This document shows, one piece after another, positions 1-9,115 of a stretch of 25,433 nt of DNA. The stretch covers positions 1 through 25,433 of the forward strand of contig NZ_CAMPHN010000053.1 of NCBI RefSeq assembly GCF_946885885.1. Direction: 5' to 3'. Position numbers and translations under genes: made by a program. A model generated the notes under the pieces. That model was not told the DNA's origin. It saw only the letters and a list, made by a program, of their open reading frames with translations, and searched no databases. This DNA comes from an uncultured Pseudomonas sp. GTDB taxonomy: Bacteria; Pseudomonadota; Gammaproteobacteria; Pseudomonadales; Pseudomonadaceae. Numbering within the stretch: the first letter of the stretch is position 1; each line of letters begins with the position of its first letter.

Positions 1-704
1 TCGCGGCGACGCAACTCGTCCAGATCGAGCTGCTGCTCGAGGTCGGCCGGCACCAGCAGCACCACATTGCCCTCTTTCACCGGGCACTCCCAGTAATGCC
101 GATGGTAGAGCCCGCGCAACAAGGGTGCGCCCAGCGGCTTGCCGTCGTTGCCGGCCCATTGGTTGATGATCAGCCAGCCGCCGGGATTCAGCTGTTTTTG
201 ACAGTCCTGGAGGAACCCCCAGGCCAGATGGCCGCTGGCCGGGCCGTGGTCGGTATAAAGATCGACGAACAGCAGGTCGGTTTTCTCGGCGCTCGCCAGC
301 AATTCCAGGGCGTCGCCAATGCGGATGGTCAAACGCGGATCGTCGGTCAGGCCCATGTGCTGCATGGCCAGGCGCGGTACATCGGGGCGCAGTTCGATCA
401 CCTCGACGTCGTCGAGCGCAAGGAATTTGAGGCAGGCCTGGGTCAGGTTGCCGGCGCCCAGGCCGAGAAACAGCGCTGTCTCGGGGGCGTCATGGCACAG
501 CGCGCCGAGCAGCATGGCGCGGGTATAGTCGTATTCCAGCCAGCTCGGTTCAGCCATGAATACGCAGCTCTGCTCGATCGATTCGCCGAATTCGAGAAAG
601 CGGTAAGCGCCCATCTCGACCACTTGAATCACCCCGAAGGCATCGTGCACTTCGGCGATCAACACCGGCTCCGGCATCTGATCCACCGGGGGTAAACCTG
701 GCAT
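1..704 (-). CDS. Spermidine synthase-like SAM-binding fold protein, 3' end cut by window
   Basis: An open frame runs from an ATG at 704 off the left edge with no stop (234 codons visible). The chosen start, beginning MPGLPPVDQMPEP, has GGAG about 12 bases upstream. The centre has a class I methyltransferase-type nucleotide-binding motif, LFLGLGAGNLTQACLKF, followed by an acidic strand end (VEVIELRPDV), then DLLFVDLYTDHG and LNPGGWLIINQW. This order matches the spermidine synthase / spermine synthase-like family, which transfers an aminopropyl group from decarboxylated SAM to a polyamine. Many short pseudomonad homologues are only annotated as spermidine synthase-like, so the true substrate is unknown. 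The gene is divergent from the DAHP synthase gene across about 210 bases. The fold is clear; the polyamine function is an inference from family membership. Confidence 0.72.
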   Translation of the reverse strand, partial: MPGLPPVDQMPEPVLIAEVHDAFGVIQVVEMGAYRFLEFGESIEQSCVFMAEPSWLEYDYTRAMLLGALCHDAPETALFLGLGAGNLTQACLKFLALDDVEVIELRPDVPRLAMQHMGLTDDPRLTIRIGDALELLASAEKTDLLFVDLYTDHGPASGHLAWGFLQDCQKQLNPGGWLIINQWAGNDGKPLGAPLLRGLYHRHYWECPVKEGNVVLLVPADLEQQLDLDELRRR

Positions 705-822
705 CCCGCAATTCTCCACCGTGAGACCCCGAGCGTCGACGCCGGGGAAAGTCGCCAATTGTCATTGAGGCGGCCCGTCCGGGTCACGCGCTATTTGACC
801 CAGGCGCTTATCCGCCGCCGAT

Positions 823-835
823 ATAGCGCCGCTAT
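823..835. promoter_or_regulatory. Short perfect palindrome upstream of the DAHP synthase promoter
   Basis: ATAGCG-C-CGCTAT is a perfect 6+1+6 palindrome lying just upstream of the candidate -35 box at 849. It could be an operator or chance. No known regulator is recognised. Confidence 0.25.
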
Positions 836-848
836 CGAGGCTATCGGC

Positions 849-876
849 TTGAAGCGACTGGCTTATCGGTTACCAT
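849..876 (+). promoter_or_regulatory. Candidate sigma-70 promoter for DAHP synthase
   Basis: TTGAAG (849-854), a 16-base spacer and TACCAT (871-876) lie 37 bases before the start codon at 914. The match to consensus is moderate. It is the best-placed promoter in the divergent gap 705-913, which holds no gene. Confidence 0.35.
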
Positions 877-895
877 GCCCATCCGCCCGAATTGA

Positions 896-2260
<1,365 letters not shown>

Positions 2261-2285
2261 CAGGCTAAGCAGGTTAAGCTTCATT

Positions 2286-2319
2286 GGGCGGGTTAGCCAC
2301 GCGGTGGCGTAACCCGCCC
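2286..2319. repeat. Strong hairpin between convergent genes
   Basis: GGGCGGGTTA (2286-2295) pairs with TAACCCGCCC (2310-2319), and an inner GCCAC/GTGGC extends the stem. No T-run follows on either strand, so it is not a textbook intrinsic terminator. It lies between the convergent DAHP synthase and response regulator genes and could stop or stabilise both transcripts. A related GGGTTACGCC string recurs at about 2352. Confidence 0.5.
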
Positions 2320-2354
2320 TCCTCTCCCCATCCGGAACATAATCCGATGACGGG

Positions 2355-3266
2355 TTACGCCGTCAAACGTTCGCGCAAGCGCCCGAGCATACCCAACCAA
2401 CTTCCTACCTTTTCTTGCTCGCGCTCTTCGCGTGGCGCCTGGGCCAAACGCGTGACCACCTGCGCCGGTTGCGCACGCCACAAGTAAAGCTGCTCAGCGG
2501 CGGCCAGCAGACCTTTATCGAACAGACCACGGCGAATCGGCTTGGGCAGGTAGCGGAAGATTTGCGCCTCGTTGATCAGATTGAGCAGCGCCTGGGTATC
2601 GCAAAAGGGTGTGACCACCAGGCTGAGCAAACGAGGGTGGGCCTGAGCCAGGCTTTTCAACAAAGGTGCGGTGTCTTCGCCGGCCAGTTGCAGATCGCTG
2701 ATCAGCATATCCACCGCTTGGTTATTCAATACCTCCAGCGCTTCTTTCAACGAGGCCACGCGCAGCAGGCGGTGGCCGCCGTTGACGCAGAACTCGGCGA
2801 CCACACCGAGGGTCTGCGGATCGTTATCCAGCAGCAGCACGTTGAGCGGCGCTCGCCGACCGGCAGGCGTCGCCAACGCCGGCATTTGCACCTGACGCGC
2901 GGCGATTTCCGCCGCCTGGCGCAGGGTGAAGGCCATTTCCTGCTGATCCCAGGGTTTGGTCAGGTAGCGGAAGATGCCGCCGTCGTTCAAGGCCTCGACC
3001 GCGGCATCCAGATCGGAATAGCCGGTGAGCAGAATGCGCAGGGTATCGGGGGCGATCTCGCGGGCCTGAGCGAGCAACTCGGCACCGCTCATCTGCGGCA
3101 TGCGCTGGTCGCTGACGATGATATGCACCAGCTCGTTTTTCAGGCGTTCCAGGGCGCGGCGTGGGTCGCTCTCGGTGAGCACCTGGTACTGACGGCGAAA
3201 TTGCATGGACAAGCTGCGCAGGATGCGCTCTTCATCGTCGACGAACAGGATGCGGATAGCGGTCAT
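2355..3266 (-). CDS. Response regulator with two receiver domains and no output domain
   Basis: This 303-residue protein has two REC domains. The first (about 4-120) has the full acidic pocket and switch residues: D10, D11, phospho-acceptor D53 in IIVSDQRMPQMSG, T81 in LLTG and K104 in RYLTKPW. The second (about 141-260) keeps D147/D149, acceptor D191 in LISDLQLAG and a lysine in RYLPKP, so it looks phosphorylatable too. The last 40 or so residues are charged and match no DNA-binding, GGDEF, EAL or HD-GYP domain, so the protein probably acts through protein contacts or as a phosphorelay intermediate. Its ATG follows the kinase stop codon with one base between (TGA-A-ATG), and GGAGCG lies in the end of the kinase gene. 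This implies translational coupling and that the kinase is its partner. Confidence 0.9.
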   Translation of the reverse strand: MTAIRILFVDDEERILRSLSMQFRRQYQVLTESDPRRALERLKNELVHIIVSDQRMPQMSGAELLAQAREIAPDTLRILLTGYSDLDAAVEALNDGGIFRYLTKPWDQQEMAFTLRQAAEIAARQVQMPALATPAGRRAPLNVLLLDNDPQTLGVVAEFCVNGGHRLLRVASLKEALEVLNNQAVDMLISDLQLAGEDTAPLLKSLAQAHPRLLSLVVTPFCDTQALLNLINEAQIFRYLPKPIRRGLFDKGLLAAAEQLYLWRAQPAQVVTRLAQAPREEREQEKVGSWLGMLGRLRERLTA

Positions 3267-3267
3267 T

Positions 3268-4572
3268 TCAAGCGCTCCGTTGTAAGGCTACTGTTGCGGG
3301 ACGCGGCAGGCGGATCAAAAAGCGCGTACCGCGCCCCGGTTCGGAAGCGACGCGAATCCACCCACCGTGGTCCTGAATGATCTTGTAGCTGATCGACAGC
3401 CCCAATCCCGTGCCTTGGCCAACCGGCTTGGTGGTGAAGAAAGGGTCGAAGATCCGCGCCAGCACATCGGCCGACATGCCGCGCCCGGAATCCTGCAGCG
3501 AGATGAATACCGCGCTGTCCTCGGCCCAGGTTTTCAAGGCAATCTGGCCGGTGCCCTCGATGGCCTGGGCGGCATTGTTCAGCAGGTTGAGCAACACTTG
3601 GTTGATTTGCGAGGGCGCACAGGGAATACGCGGCAGCTCGCCCAGGTGCAGGATGATTTCGGCTTTGTCCTTGATGTTGTTGCGGGCGATTACCAAGGCA
3701 CTGCGAATACACTCGTTAATGTCCACTTCTTCGCTCATGGCACGGTCCAGGCGCGCGAAGTCCTTTAGGCCGACCACCAACTCGCCGATCTGCTCCAAAC
3801 CATAGAGGGTGTCGCTGAACAATTGCGTCAGGTCTTCGGCGAGCGATTCGGGGGTGGCGTTCGCACGGGCATTGGTGGCGGTATCCAGGGCCATGGCCAG
3901 ATGCGCCTCGGCGCAATCGGGGTTAGCCAGACAATCGGCCAGCGCGGCCTGAGCCTCGGCCAACTCGAACAGCGGCGCGCTGAGTTCGCGCAACAATTGC
4001 ACGTTGTTTTTCACGTATCCCAGGGGCGTGTTCAACTCGTGGGCGACCCCGGCGACCATCTGCCCCAACGAAGCCATCTTCTCCGACTGCACCAGTTGGG
4101 CCTGGGATTCCTTCAGATCCACCAAGGCTTTGCGCAATATGCGATTGCGCTGGGCGATACGCGCCTCCATGGCCTTGAGCAGGTCGAGCACAGTGCCCAG
4201 GCCGCAGTATCGGCCCTGCCCGTCGACCAGGATAAAGTCCTCGGTGATCGGGTACTGCAACTGCCCGGTGATCTGTTTGGCCGCCTCTTCCAAGCCGGTC
4301 TCCAGATTGACCACCAGCGGCGCCGGGTTCATCACCTCCTGCACCGGATTACGACCGCGCAGATCGCGACCGAAGCGCTGCATAAAGATGTCCTGCAAGG
4401 TGCTACGGCTGACCAAACCCAGGGGTATTCCGGCTGCATCGACAATCGGCAGGGATAGAAAGGCTTTGTGTTCCGGGGTTAGCAAACGATCCGCGACATC
4501 CGCGATGCTCATACCCGGCGCCAGCGGTGTGACCGGTTTGAGCAAGTGCGCTAGAGCGCTGGCGGTGGACAT
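3268..4572 (-). CDS. Soluble CBS-domain sensor histidine kinase
   Basis: This is a 434-residue kinase when started at 4572, where GGGAG sits 7-11 bases upstream. An in-frame ATG at 4626 has no ribosome site. Residues about 13-135 form two CBS motifs, with LPIVDAAGIPLGLVSRSTLQ in the first and DFILVDGQGRYCGLGTVLDL in the second. CBS pairs usually bind adenosine nucleotides or SAM, so this is probably a cytosolic metabolite sensor. A coiled-coil linker (135-166) leads to the HisKA site LGQMVAGVAHELNTPLGYV with phospho-acceptor H178. The ATPase domain shows the N box (NNAAQA, 332-337), G1 (DSGRG, 361-365), FDPFFTTKP and G2 (GTGLGL, 387-392). No transmembrane segment is visible. It forms an operon with the double-receiver regulator downstream. 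The actual signal is unknown. Confidence 0.92.
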   Translation of the reverse strand: MSTASALAHLLKPVTPLAPGMSIADVADRLLTPEHKAFLSLPIVDAAGIPLGLVSRSTLQDIFMQRFGRDLRGRNPVQEVMNPAPLVVNLETGLEEAAKQITGQLQYPITEDFILVDGQGRYCGLGTVLDLLKAMEARIAQRNRILRKALVDLKESQAQLVQSEKMASLGQMVAGVAHELNTPLGYVKNNVQLLRELSAPLFELAEAQAALADCLANPDCAEAHLAMALDTATNARANATPESLAEDLTQLFSDTLYGLEQIGELVVGLKDFARLDRAMSEEVDINECIRSALVIARNNIKDKAEIILHLGELPRIPCAPSQINQVLLNLLNNAAQAIEGTGQIALKTWAEDSAVFISLQDSGRGMSADVLARIFDPFFTTKPVGQGTGLGLSISYKIIQDHGGWIRVASEPGRGTRFLIRLPRPATVALQRSA

Positions 4573-4629
4573 TAGCGAACTCCCTGCAGTTGGAAAGCCA
4601 TCATTCAACCAGCGGCAGATTGCCATCGT

Positions 4630-4687
4630 GTGACAGCCGTCACGTTAGCCATACGCCTGCGATAGGGGGCATCACGGTCGCTAACGT
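4630..4687. promoter_or_regulatory. Overlapping inverted repeats in the kinase / DUF2897 divergent region
   Basis: GTGAC-AGCC-GTCAC (4630-4643) overlaps a second inverted repeat, ACGTTAGC (4642-4649) with GCTAACGT (4680-4687). Both lie in the 195-base gap between the divergent kinase and DUF2897 genes, where promoters for both must be. They may be operators; no regulator is assigned. Confidence 0.3.
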
Positions 4688-4767
4688 CGTCCCCCACCCT
4701 GCGGACTGACAAGACCCGCCATGCGCGCTAAGGTGAAGCTCCATCGTTATTATTCAAGGAGTCGAGC

Positions 4768-4935
4768 ATGCCCTGGTATGCGTGGCTGATCATCGTCCTG
4801 GCGCTTGGCTCTATCCTCGGCAGCTTGCTGCTGCTACGCGACACGGCGAAAAAACTGCCCTTGAGCGACGAGCAACTGCAACGCATCAAGCAACGTAATG
4901 CCGAGCAGGATGCCAAGGATGCGCGCGAGCCTTAG
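4768..4935 (+). CDS. DUF2897 family small membrane protein
   Basis: This is a 55-residue protein, MPWYAWLIIVLALGSILGSL at its start, with one N-terminal transmembrane helix (about 4-23). A charged, probably helical tail follows (KLPLSDEQLQRIKQRN). Size, the Trp-Tyr-Trp start and the LPLSDEQ segment fit DUF2897, a small family of unknown function in Pseudomonas and relatives. The ATG at 4768 has AAGGAG at 4757-4762. The stop codon lies inside the downstream lipoprotein gene (17-base overlap), so the two are co-transcribed and probably translationally coupled. Confidence 0.8.
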   Translation: MPWYAWLIIVLALGSILGSLLLLRDTAKKLPLSDEQLQRIKQRNAEQDAKDAREP

Positions 4936-6310
4936 CCTGCTCTTGTTGCCGCTGCTCGCGGCTTGCGTACAGCAGCCGCCAACTGCGGCAGCGGATGCCT
5001 GTGCTGGACTGTTTCGCGACTGGAACAGCGCCAGCGCCGCCATACGCGATGCCCAATACCGCGTCATCGACGGCGCTCATGGGCTGCGCAGCAGCCGGCT
5101 CGATGCAGCCCTTGCGACCGACGCGCGAACGCCTGAACAACGCCGGCTTTGGCTGCAACGCCTGGCTGACAACGACCGCCAGGCCAGTGCCATAGAACTG
5201 GCCAATCTGCCGGGCGAACAACACGCGCGTTGGCATACCACCCCCGTGCAAGCACAGCTGGACCGCTGTCGCCGCCAACAGCAACAACGCCTGCTGAATG
5301 ACCCCGAGTCCTTCGAGCAACTGCGCGCCGCTAGCCAGGTGGCCGATGATTATTCGTTCTGGGCGCGTACCCTGGGCCTCTATCCGCTGTTCGAACCCTT
5401 TTATAAGCGCGGTGTCGCCGCCTGGCAGGCTGAGGCCGCGCAGTACCAGGCGCCGCGCGATACGCCGCGCTGGCTGAGCTACCAAGCGCTGCCCCACGAT
5501 GAGGTTGCCATTGCCCCTTTGGCCCCCGACGCACTGGGTTTGCCCCAAGCCGATGCGCAGCAGCAGGCGGCGCTGCTGGCCCGTCACGCACCCCACCTGC
5601 GCGTTGAACAGGGCTCTCAGGCCGACCGTATAGGTCGACCGCAGTTCGACAGCCAGGGGTTTCGTAGCTTCGCGCCGACCCGCCCGCAGGTATTTCAACG
5701 CCTGGGCTGGAGCCGGATGGACGGGCGCTGGCACCTGCAATTGATCTATCAGTTCTGGTTCAGCGAGCGCCCCAAACCCCATGCGCTGGATCTTTTCGGC
5801 GGCGAGCTGGATGGTTTGATCTGGCGGGTGACCCTCGATCAACAGGGCCATGCCCTGCTCTACGACGCCATTCATCCCTGCGGCTGCTGGCATGCCTTCT
5901 ATCTGCCGGCCGACTCGCCCTGGGTGTTTCGCCAGCCCGCCGATCAGGAAGCGCGCCTGGCGCGACGCCTGAGCATCGACGGGAAAAGCGGCGCGACCTT
6001 GTGGCTGAGCAGCGGCGAACACAGCCTGCGCTGGGTCGACGCGCGTCGCTCGAAATACCCCGCGATGCTTTACTCGCAACAGCCGCTGGATCGGTTGCGC
6101 CAGCTCGCCCATCCCCAAGGCTCGCGCAGCTTGTATGACCGGCATGGCCTGGTTGCCGGCAGCGAGCGCCTGGAACGCTGGCTGCTATGGCCCTCTGGCG
6201 TGCGCTCGCCGGGCGCCATGCGCCAATGGGGGCGACACGCCACGGCCTTTGTCGGCCACGCGCATTTCGACGACCCGGACCTGCTCGCGCGCTATTTCCA
6301 TCACCCCTGA
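4919..6310 (+). CDS. Predicted lipoprotein of unknown function
   Basis: This is a 463-residue protein when started at the ATG at 4919, preceded by AGGA about 8 bases upstream. That start gives a standard lipoprotein signal, MRASLSLLLLPLLAAC, with acylated Cys16. In-frame ATGs at 4898 and 4910 have poorer ribosome sites. Mature sequence features are an Arg/Gln-rich helical N-terminal half, a central beta-like stretch (LGWSRMDGRWHLQLIYQFWF), a Cys-Gly-Cys motif in HPCGCWHAFYLP, and a C-terminal region ending in ATAFVGHAHFDDPDLLARYF. I recognise no domain and give no function. The CGC-W-H segment, with further histidines near the C terminus, might bind a metal, but this is speculation. It overlaps the DUF2897 gene. 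Confidence 0.75.
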   Translation: MRASLSLLLLPLLAACVQQPPTAAADACAGLFRDWNSASAAIRDAQYRVIDGAHGLRSSRLDAALATDARTPEQRRLWLQRLADNDRQASAIELANLPGEQHARWHTTPVQAQLDRCRRQQQQRLLNDPESFEQLRAASQVADDYSFWARTLGLYPLFEPFYKRGVAAWQAEAAQYQAPRDTPRWLSYQALPHDEVAIAPLAPDALGLPQADAQQQAALLARHAPHLRVEQGSQADRIGRPQFDSQGFRSFAPTRPQVFQRLGWSRMDGRWHLQLIYQFWFSERPKPHALDLFGGELDGLIWRVTLDQQGHALLYDAIHPCGCWHAFYLPADSPWVFRQPADQEARLARRLSIDGKSGATLWLSSGEHSLRWVDARRSKYPAMLYSQQPLDRLRQLAHPQGSRSLYDRHGLVAGSERLERWLLWPSGVRSPGAMRQWGRHATAFVGHAHFDDPDLLARYFHHP

Positions 6311-6445
6311 AGGGGCCGGACCACCGCAGGCCCGTAGCCCGAATAGGCGCCAGCGCAATCCGAGGCGCTCTTCCCGGGATCACCCTCACGGATCAGCCCA
6401 TATCGCGCCCCGGCTTTGCGCTAAACCTCGCCCGCTCTCGCCTGC

Positions 6446-6590
6446 TAGCAGGCCGTTGAAAACTACCTACGTGGGCAATACTGCGTTAAAAACGGCCTCA
6501 AAATGCTCATTTACAGCAGTAAACTCCGCTTTTTCGGCCGTTTTTGCCTTGTCTTGCCTGCCTCGTCTACGTTTTTCAACGACCTGCTAG
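6446..6590. mobile_element. MITE-like element, copy 1 (about 145 bp)
   Basis: The terminal inverted repeat TAGCAGGCCGTTGAAAA (6446-6462) pairs with TTTTCAACGACCTGCTA at the right end, with one mismatch in 17. It has no coding capacity. The core (about 6481-6555) is nearly identical to the reverse complement of about 23,880-23,950, and the ends match too, so the same element occurs twice in this window in opposite orientation. It fills most of the 307-base gap before the CPBP protease gene, the rest of which (6311-6445) holds nothing I recognise. Confidence 0.8.
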
Positions 6591-6617
6591 ACTGCGTGCC
6601 CCTAACAAGGAGGTCGC

Positions 6618-7376
6618 ATGTCGCCGCATTTACGCTTATTGCTGCCGATCCCGGTCTTGGCGCTGGGTTTTGCCCTTGGCTTTATTCAACCGTTGGGGCT
6701 GATGATCGGCGCCGGCTTTATCGCCCTGGTGCTATTCGCTCGGCCTTATCTGCACCGCGCACTCTGGGCCGCCCTGGTTCTGGCATTCGGCATTGCGCTT
6801 GCCGCCCATCTGCTGCCCGGTTTCAGCCCCTGGCCACTATGGCCGCCGCGGCAGATCAGCAGCGACGCCGCGCCTTATGCGCTGCGGCTGTCCTGGGATA
6901 AGTTGCTGGTCGGCTCGACCCTACTGGCCTGGTGGCTTGGCCAAACGCACAGGGCCCCGCGACGGCCGCTGCTTGCCGGCATGCTGGCCCTGGCCACCTT
7001 GCTCGCGGTGCCGTTGCTGGCGTTGGCGCTGAACCTGGTCGATTGGCAGCCGAAATGGCCGGACGGTCTGTGGTTGTGGTTGGCGGTCAATCTGGGAGTG
7101 GCGGTATTGGCCGAGGAACTGCTGTTCCGCGCCTTGCTGCAAACCCGACTGATCGCCTGGCTCGGCGTCTGGCCGGGAATACTGCTGACGGCGCTGCTGT
7201 TCGGCGCCGCCCATATTCCCTTCAGCCCTCTCTTCGCCCTGGTCGCGGGCATCGCCGGGCTGGGCTACGGCCTGTTATTTCACTACAGCGGTCGGCTGAG
7301 TCTGGCAATCGCCCTGCATCTGGCGGTCAATGTGTTGCACTTGCTGTTACTGAGTTATCCGTTGCGCTTGCAGTGA
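6618..7376 (+). CDS. CPBP family intramembrane glutamic-type protease
   Basis: This is a 252-residue, very hydrophobic protein with about seven or eight predicted membrane segments. It carries the CPBP (CAAX protease / Abi) signature: motif 1 LAEELLFRALLQTRL, with E166, E167 and R171; motif 2 FGAAHIPF with H199; and motif 3 ALHLAVNVLH with H234 and N238. These are the residues expected to form the active site of the Rce1-like membrane proteases. Bacterial members include bacteriocin-immunity proteins and enzymes of unknown substrate, so the role here is open. The ATG at 6618 follows a strong AAGGAGG. The gene stands alone just downstream of a MITE-like element, and its last 50 bases overlap the convergent solute-binding gene. 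Confidence 0.9.
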   Translation: MSPHLRLLLPIPVLALGFALGFIQPLGLMIGAGFIALVLFARPYLHRALWAALVLAFGIALAAHLLPGFSPWPLWPPRQISSDAAPYALRLSWDKLLVGSTLLAWWLGQTHRAPRRPLLAGMLALATLLAVPLLALALNLVDWQPKWPDGLWLWLAVNLGVAVLAEELLFRALLQTRLIAWLGVWPGILLTALLFGAAHIPFSPLFALVAGIAGLGYGLLFHYSGRLSLAIALHLAVNVLHLLLLSYPLRLQ

Positions 7377-8160
7377 CCGTGATATGGAAAGGCTCGAAAA
7401 TCTTCGCCAGTTGCCCATTGGCGCGTAGTCGTTCGAGCATATCGGCGAACTCGGCAGGGCTGATAGCGGCACCGGGCCGTATCAGCGCCTTGTGTCGATA
7501 ACTTTGATCGATCCTTTGGGAGATCAATAACTGTCCGGCATACTGGCTATGACGCTGCAAAAAATCGTCGATATAGGAGCGTGTCACTGCGGCGATATCC
7601 ACCCGATCGCGTAGCACCATCAGCAGATTGCTGTCATGCGAATAGGTCAGGGTCGCATTGAAGTTCTTGCGTAGGAAATCCGGAGTGGTATTGAAGCCGG
7701 CAAAGGCATAGTGATAACCGTTGAACAACGCCAGGCGCTTGTTCTGCAGATCCTCGAAATAGCTCTGGTCGTGCCCACCATCGCTACGGGCCACAAACAC
7801 TTCGAAGTCCTCGAGCCCCATATCGACGACATCATGATCGATACCCTGCCAACCCCATGCGGGGTTTTCGAACAAAGCCATGTCGTTGCGCCCTTCCTTG
7901 AAGTCGGCGAAGCGCCGCGGAATGGCCGTGGGTCGGCTGACGAACCGATACTCGTCCTGCAATTCGTTCAATGCATCGAGCAACTGCGGCAACAGCCCCC
8001 CATGGGACGCCTGCTCCTGCTTGATCACATAAGGCGGGAAATAGGCCGCACCCACCGTTATCAGCCGTTCGGCCGCCACCTGTCCGACCGATAGACAGGC
8101 CAGCAACAATACAATTCCTCGCGACACGCAGCGCATTGACGACGACATACGGCGGAACAT
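7327..8160 (-). CDS. Periplasmic solute-binding protein, SBP_bac_3 type (paralogue 1)
   Basis: This 277-residue protein has a Sec signal peptide (hydrophobic GIVLLLACLSVGQVAA) and a family 3 extracellular solute-binding fold. Visible segments are VGAAYFPPYVIKQ near the mature start, PRRFADFKEGRNDMALFENP, KRLALFNGYHY and SHDSNLLMVLRDRVDIAAVT. Such proteins bind amino acids or similar small ligands for ABC uptake or sensory systems. No permease or ATPase gene adjoins it. Starts at 8160, 8148 and 8136 are all possible; TAGGGA lies too close to 8160 and about 11 bases before 8148, so the N terminus is uncertain. The C terminus has a short repeat (VTASATDNSVTASAT) encoded where the gene overlaps the end of the CPBP gene. 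It is a paralogue of the gene just upstream. Confidence 0.82.
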   Translation of the reverse strand: MFRRMSSSMRCVSRGIVLLLACLSVGQVAAERLITVGAAYFPPYVIKQEQASHGGLLPQLLDALNELQDEYRFVSRPTAIPRRFADFKEGRNDMALFENPAWGWQGIDHDVVDMGLEDFEVFVARSDGGHDQSYFEDLQNKRLALFNGYHYAFAGFNTTPDFLRKNFNATLTYSHDSNLLMVLRDRVDIAAVTRSYIDDFLQRHSQYAGQLLISQRIDQSYRHKALIRPGAAISPAEFADMLERLRANGQLAKIFEPFHITVTASATDNSVTASATH

Positions 8161-8218
8161 CCCTATCAGTGCATGAGCGCAAGCCTAACTCAGTAAAAGT
8201 TGACCGAACAGCACAACT

Positions 8219-9004
8219 TTATTCACTACCGACCGCCGCCGTAGCCCGCACATGGTAGCGTCCGAGCAGCTCGTCCAAGGTGCCGTCATTATTGAGCTCC
8301 TGCAGCAGCGCGGCAAACCGGGGCGCGCTGAGCGGCGCCTGCGGACGGAACAGCGCTTGGTGTTGATAAACCTGATCGACGCGCTCCGACACCAGTAACT
8401 GCGAACGCAGCTCGGGGTTGCGGTCCTGATAGATTTCCAGATAGGAGCGGGTTATCACCGCGATATCCGCACGGCCACGCAGAAGCATGGTCAGGTTGCT
8501 GTCATGGGAATAGGTCAGCACCGCGCCCAATTGCTCGCGCAGATACTGCTGATCCGAATTGAAGTCGGCGAAGCCGTAGTGGTACCCGGTATATAGCGCC
8601 AGACGCTTGCCGTCGATCTGCTCGAAATAGTCCTGACCGCGACCCGGCTCGGCCCGCGCGACATAGACTTCGGCGTCCTCGATATGCAGATCCAACGCCA
8701 TGTGCTCGGTGTCCTGCCAGCCCCATTGCGGCGATTCGAAGAGGATCATATCGAATCGGCTGCTTTCTAGATCGCGATAACGCCGGGTGACCGAGGTCGG
8801 TACCAGACTGAAGCGATACTGGTTTTGCGCCTTGTTCAACGCCGCCAATAATTCCGGCACCAGCCCGGCGGGCTTGGCACTCTCCGGCTTAACCGCATAA
8901 GGCGGGAAGTCATAGACACCGACGCGCACCTGCTGCGCGGCAAAGGCCGGCGGCATGAGTACCAGGTAAAGGGCGACCAGCCAACCCTTGAATAGCACGC
9001 GCAA
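8219..9004 (-). CDS. Periplasmic solute-binding protein, SBP_bac_3 type (paralogue 2)
   Basis: This is a 261-residue paralogue of the neighbouring gene. The two share YDFPPYAVK/YFPPYVIK, FESPQWGWQ/FENPAWGWQ, KRLALYTGYHY/KRLALFNGYHY and TYSHDSNL. The likely start is a TTG at 9004, because AAGGAG lies 6 bases before it; a GTG two codons inside is the alternative. The signal peptide MRVLFKGWLVALYLVLMPPA ends near an AFAA-Q cleavage site. The fold suggests binding of amino acids or another small polar ligand, but no transporter partner is adjacent. About 58 bases separate it from paralogue 1, so the two could share one transcript. The gap 9005-9115 upstream should hold their promoter. Confidence 0.83.
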   Translation of the reverse strand: MRVLFKGWLVALYLVLMPPAFAAQQVRVGVYDFPPYAVKPESAKPAGLVPELLAALNKAQNQYRFSLVPTSVTRRYRDLESSRFDMILFESPQWGWQDTEHMALDLHIEDAEVYVARAEPGRGQDYFEQIDGKRLALYTGYHYGFADFNSDQQYLREQLGAVLTYSHDSNLTMLLRGRADIAVITRSYLEIYQDRNPELRSQLLVSERVDQVYQHQALFRPQAPLSAPRFAALLQELNNDGTLDELLGRYHVRATAAVGSE

Positions 9005-9115
9005 ACGATGCTCCTTTTCACTGACACAGTGCCGTTCTCGGCTCCCTGTGATGATAAAGCGAAAAGTTCCATATCGCGCTGTAAGATCGAACAGTAGGAG
9101 ACTAGCCGATTATCC

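Noticed and set aside
2286..2319. Intrinsic terminator of the DAHP synthase gene
   Set aside because: The stem is strong, but no T-tract follows on either strand, so it is listed only as a hairpin repeat.
4573..4626. Kinase start at 4626, giving 18 extra residues
   Set aside because: There is no ribosome binding site before it, whereas ATG 4572 has GGGAG at the right distance.
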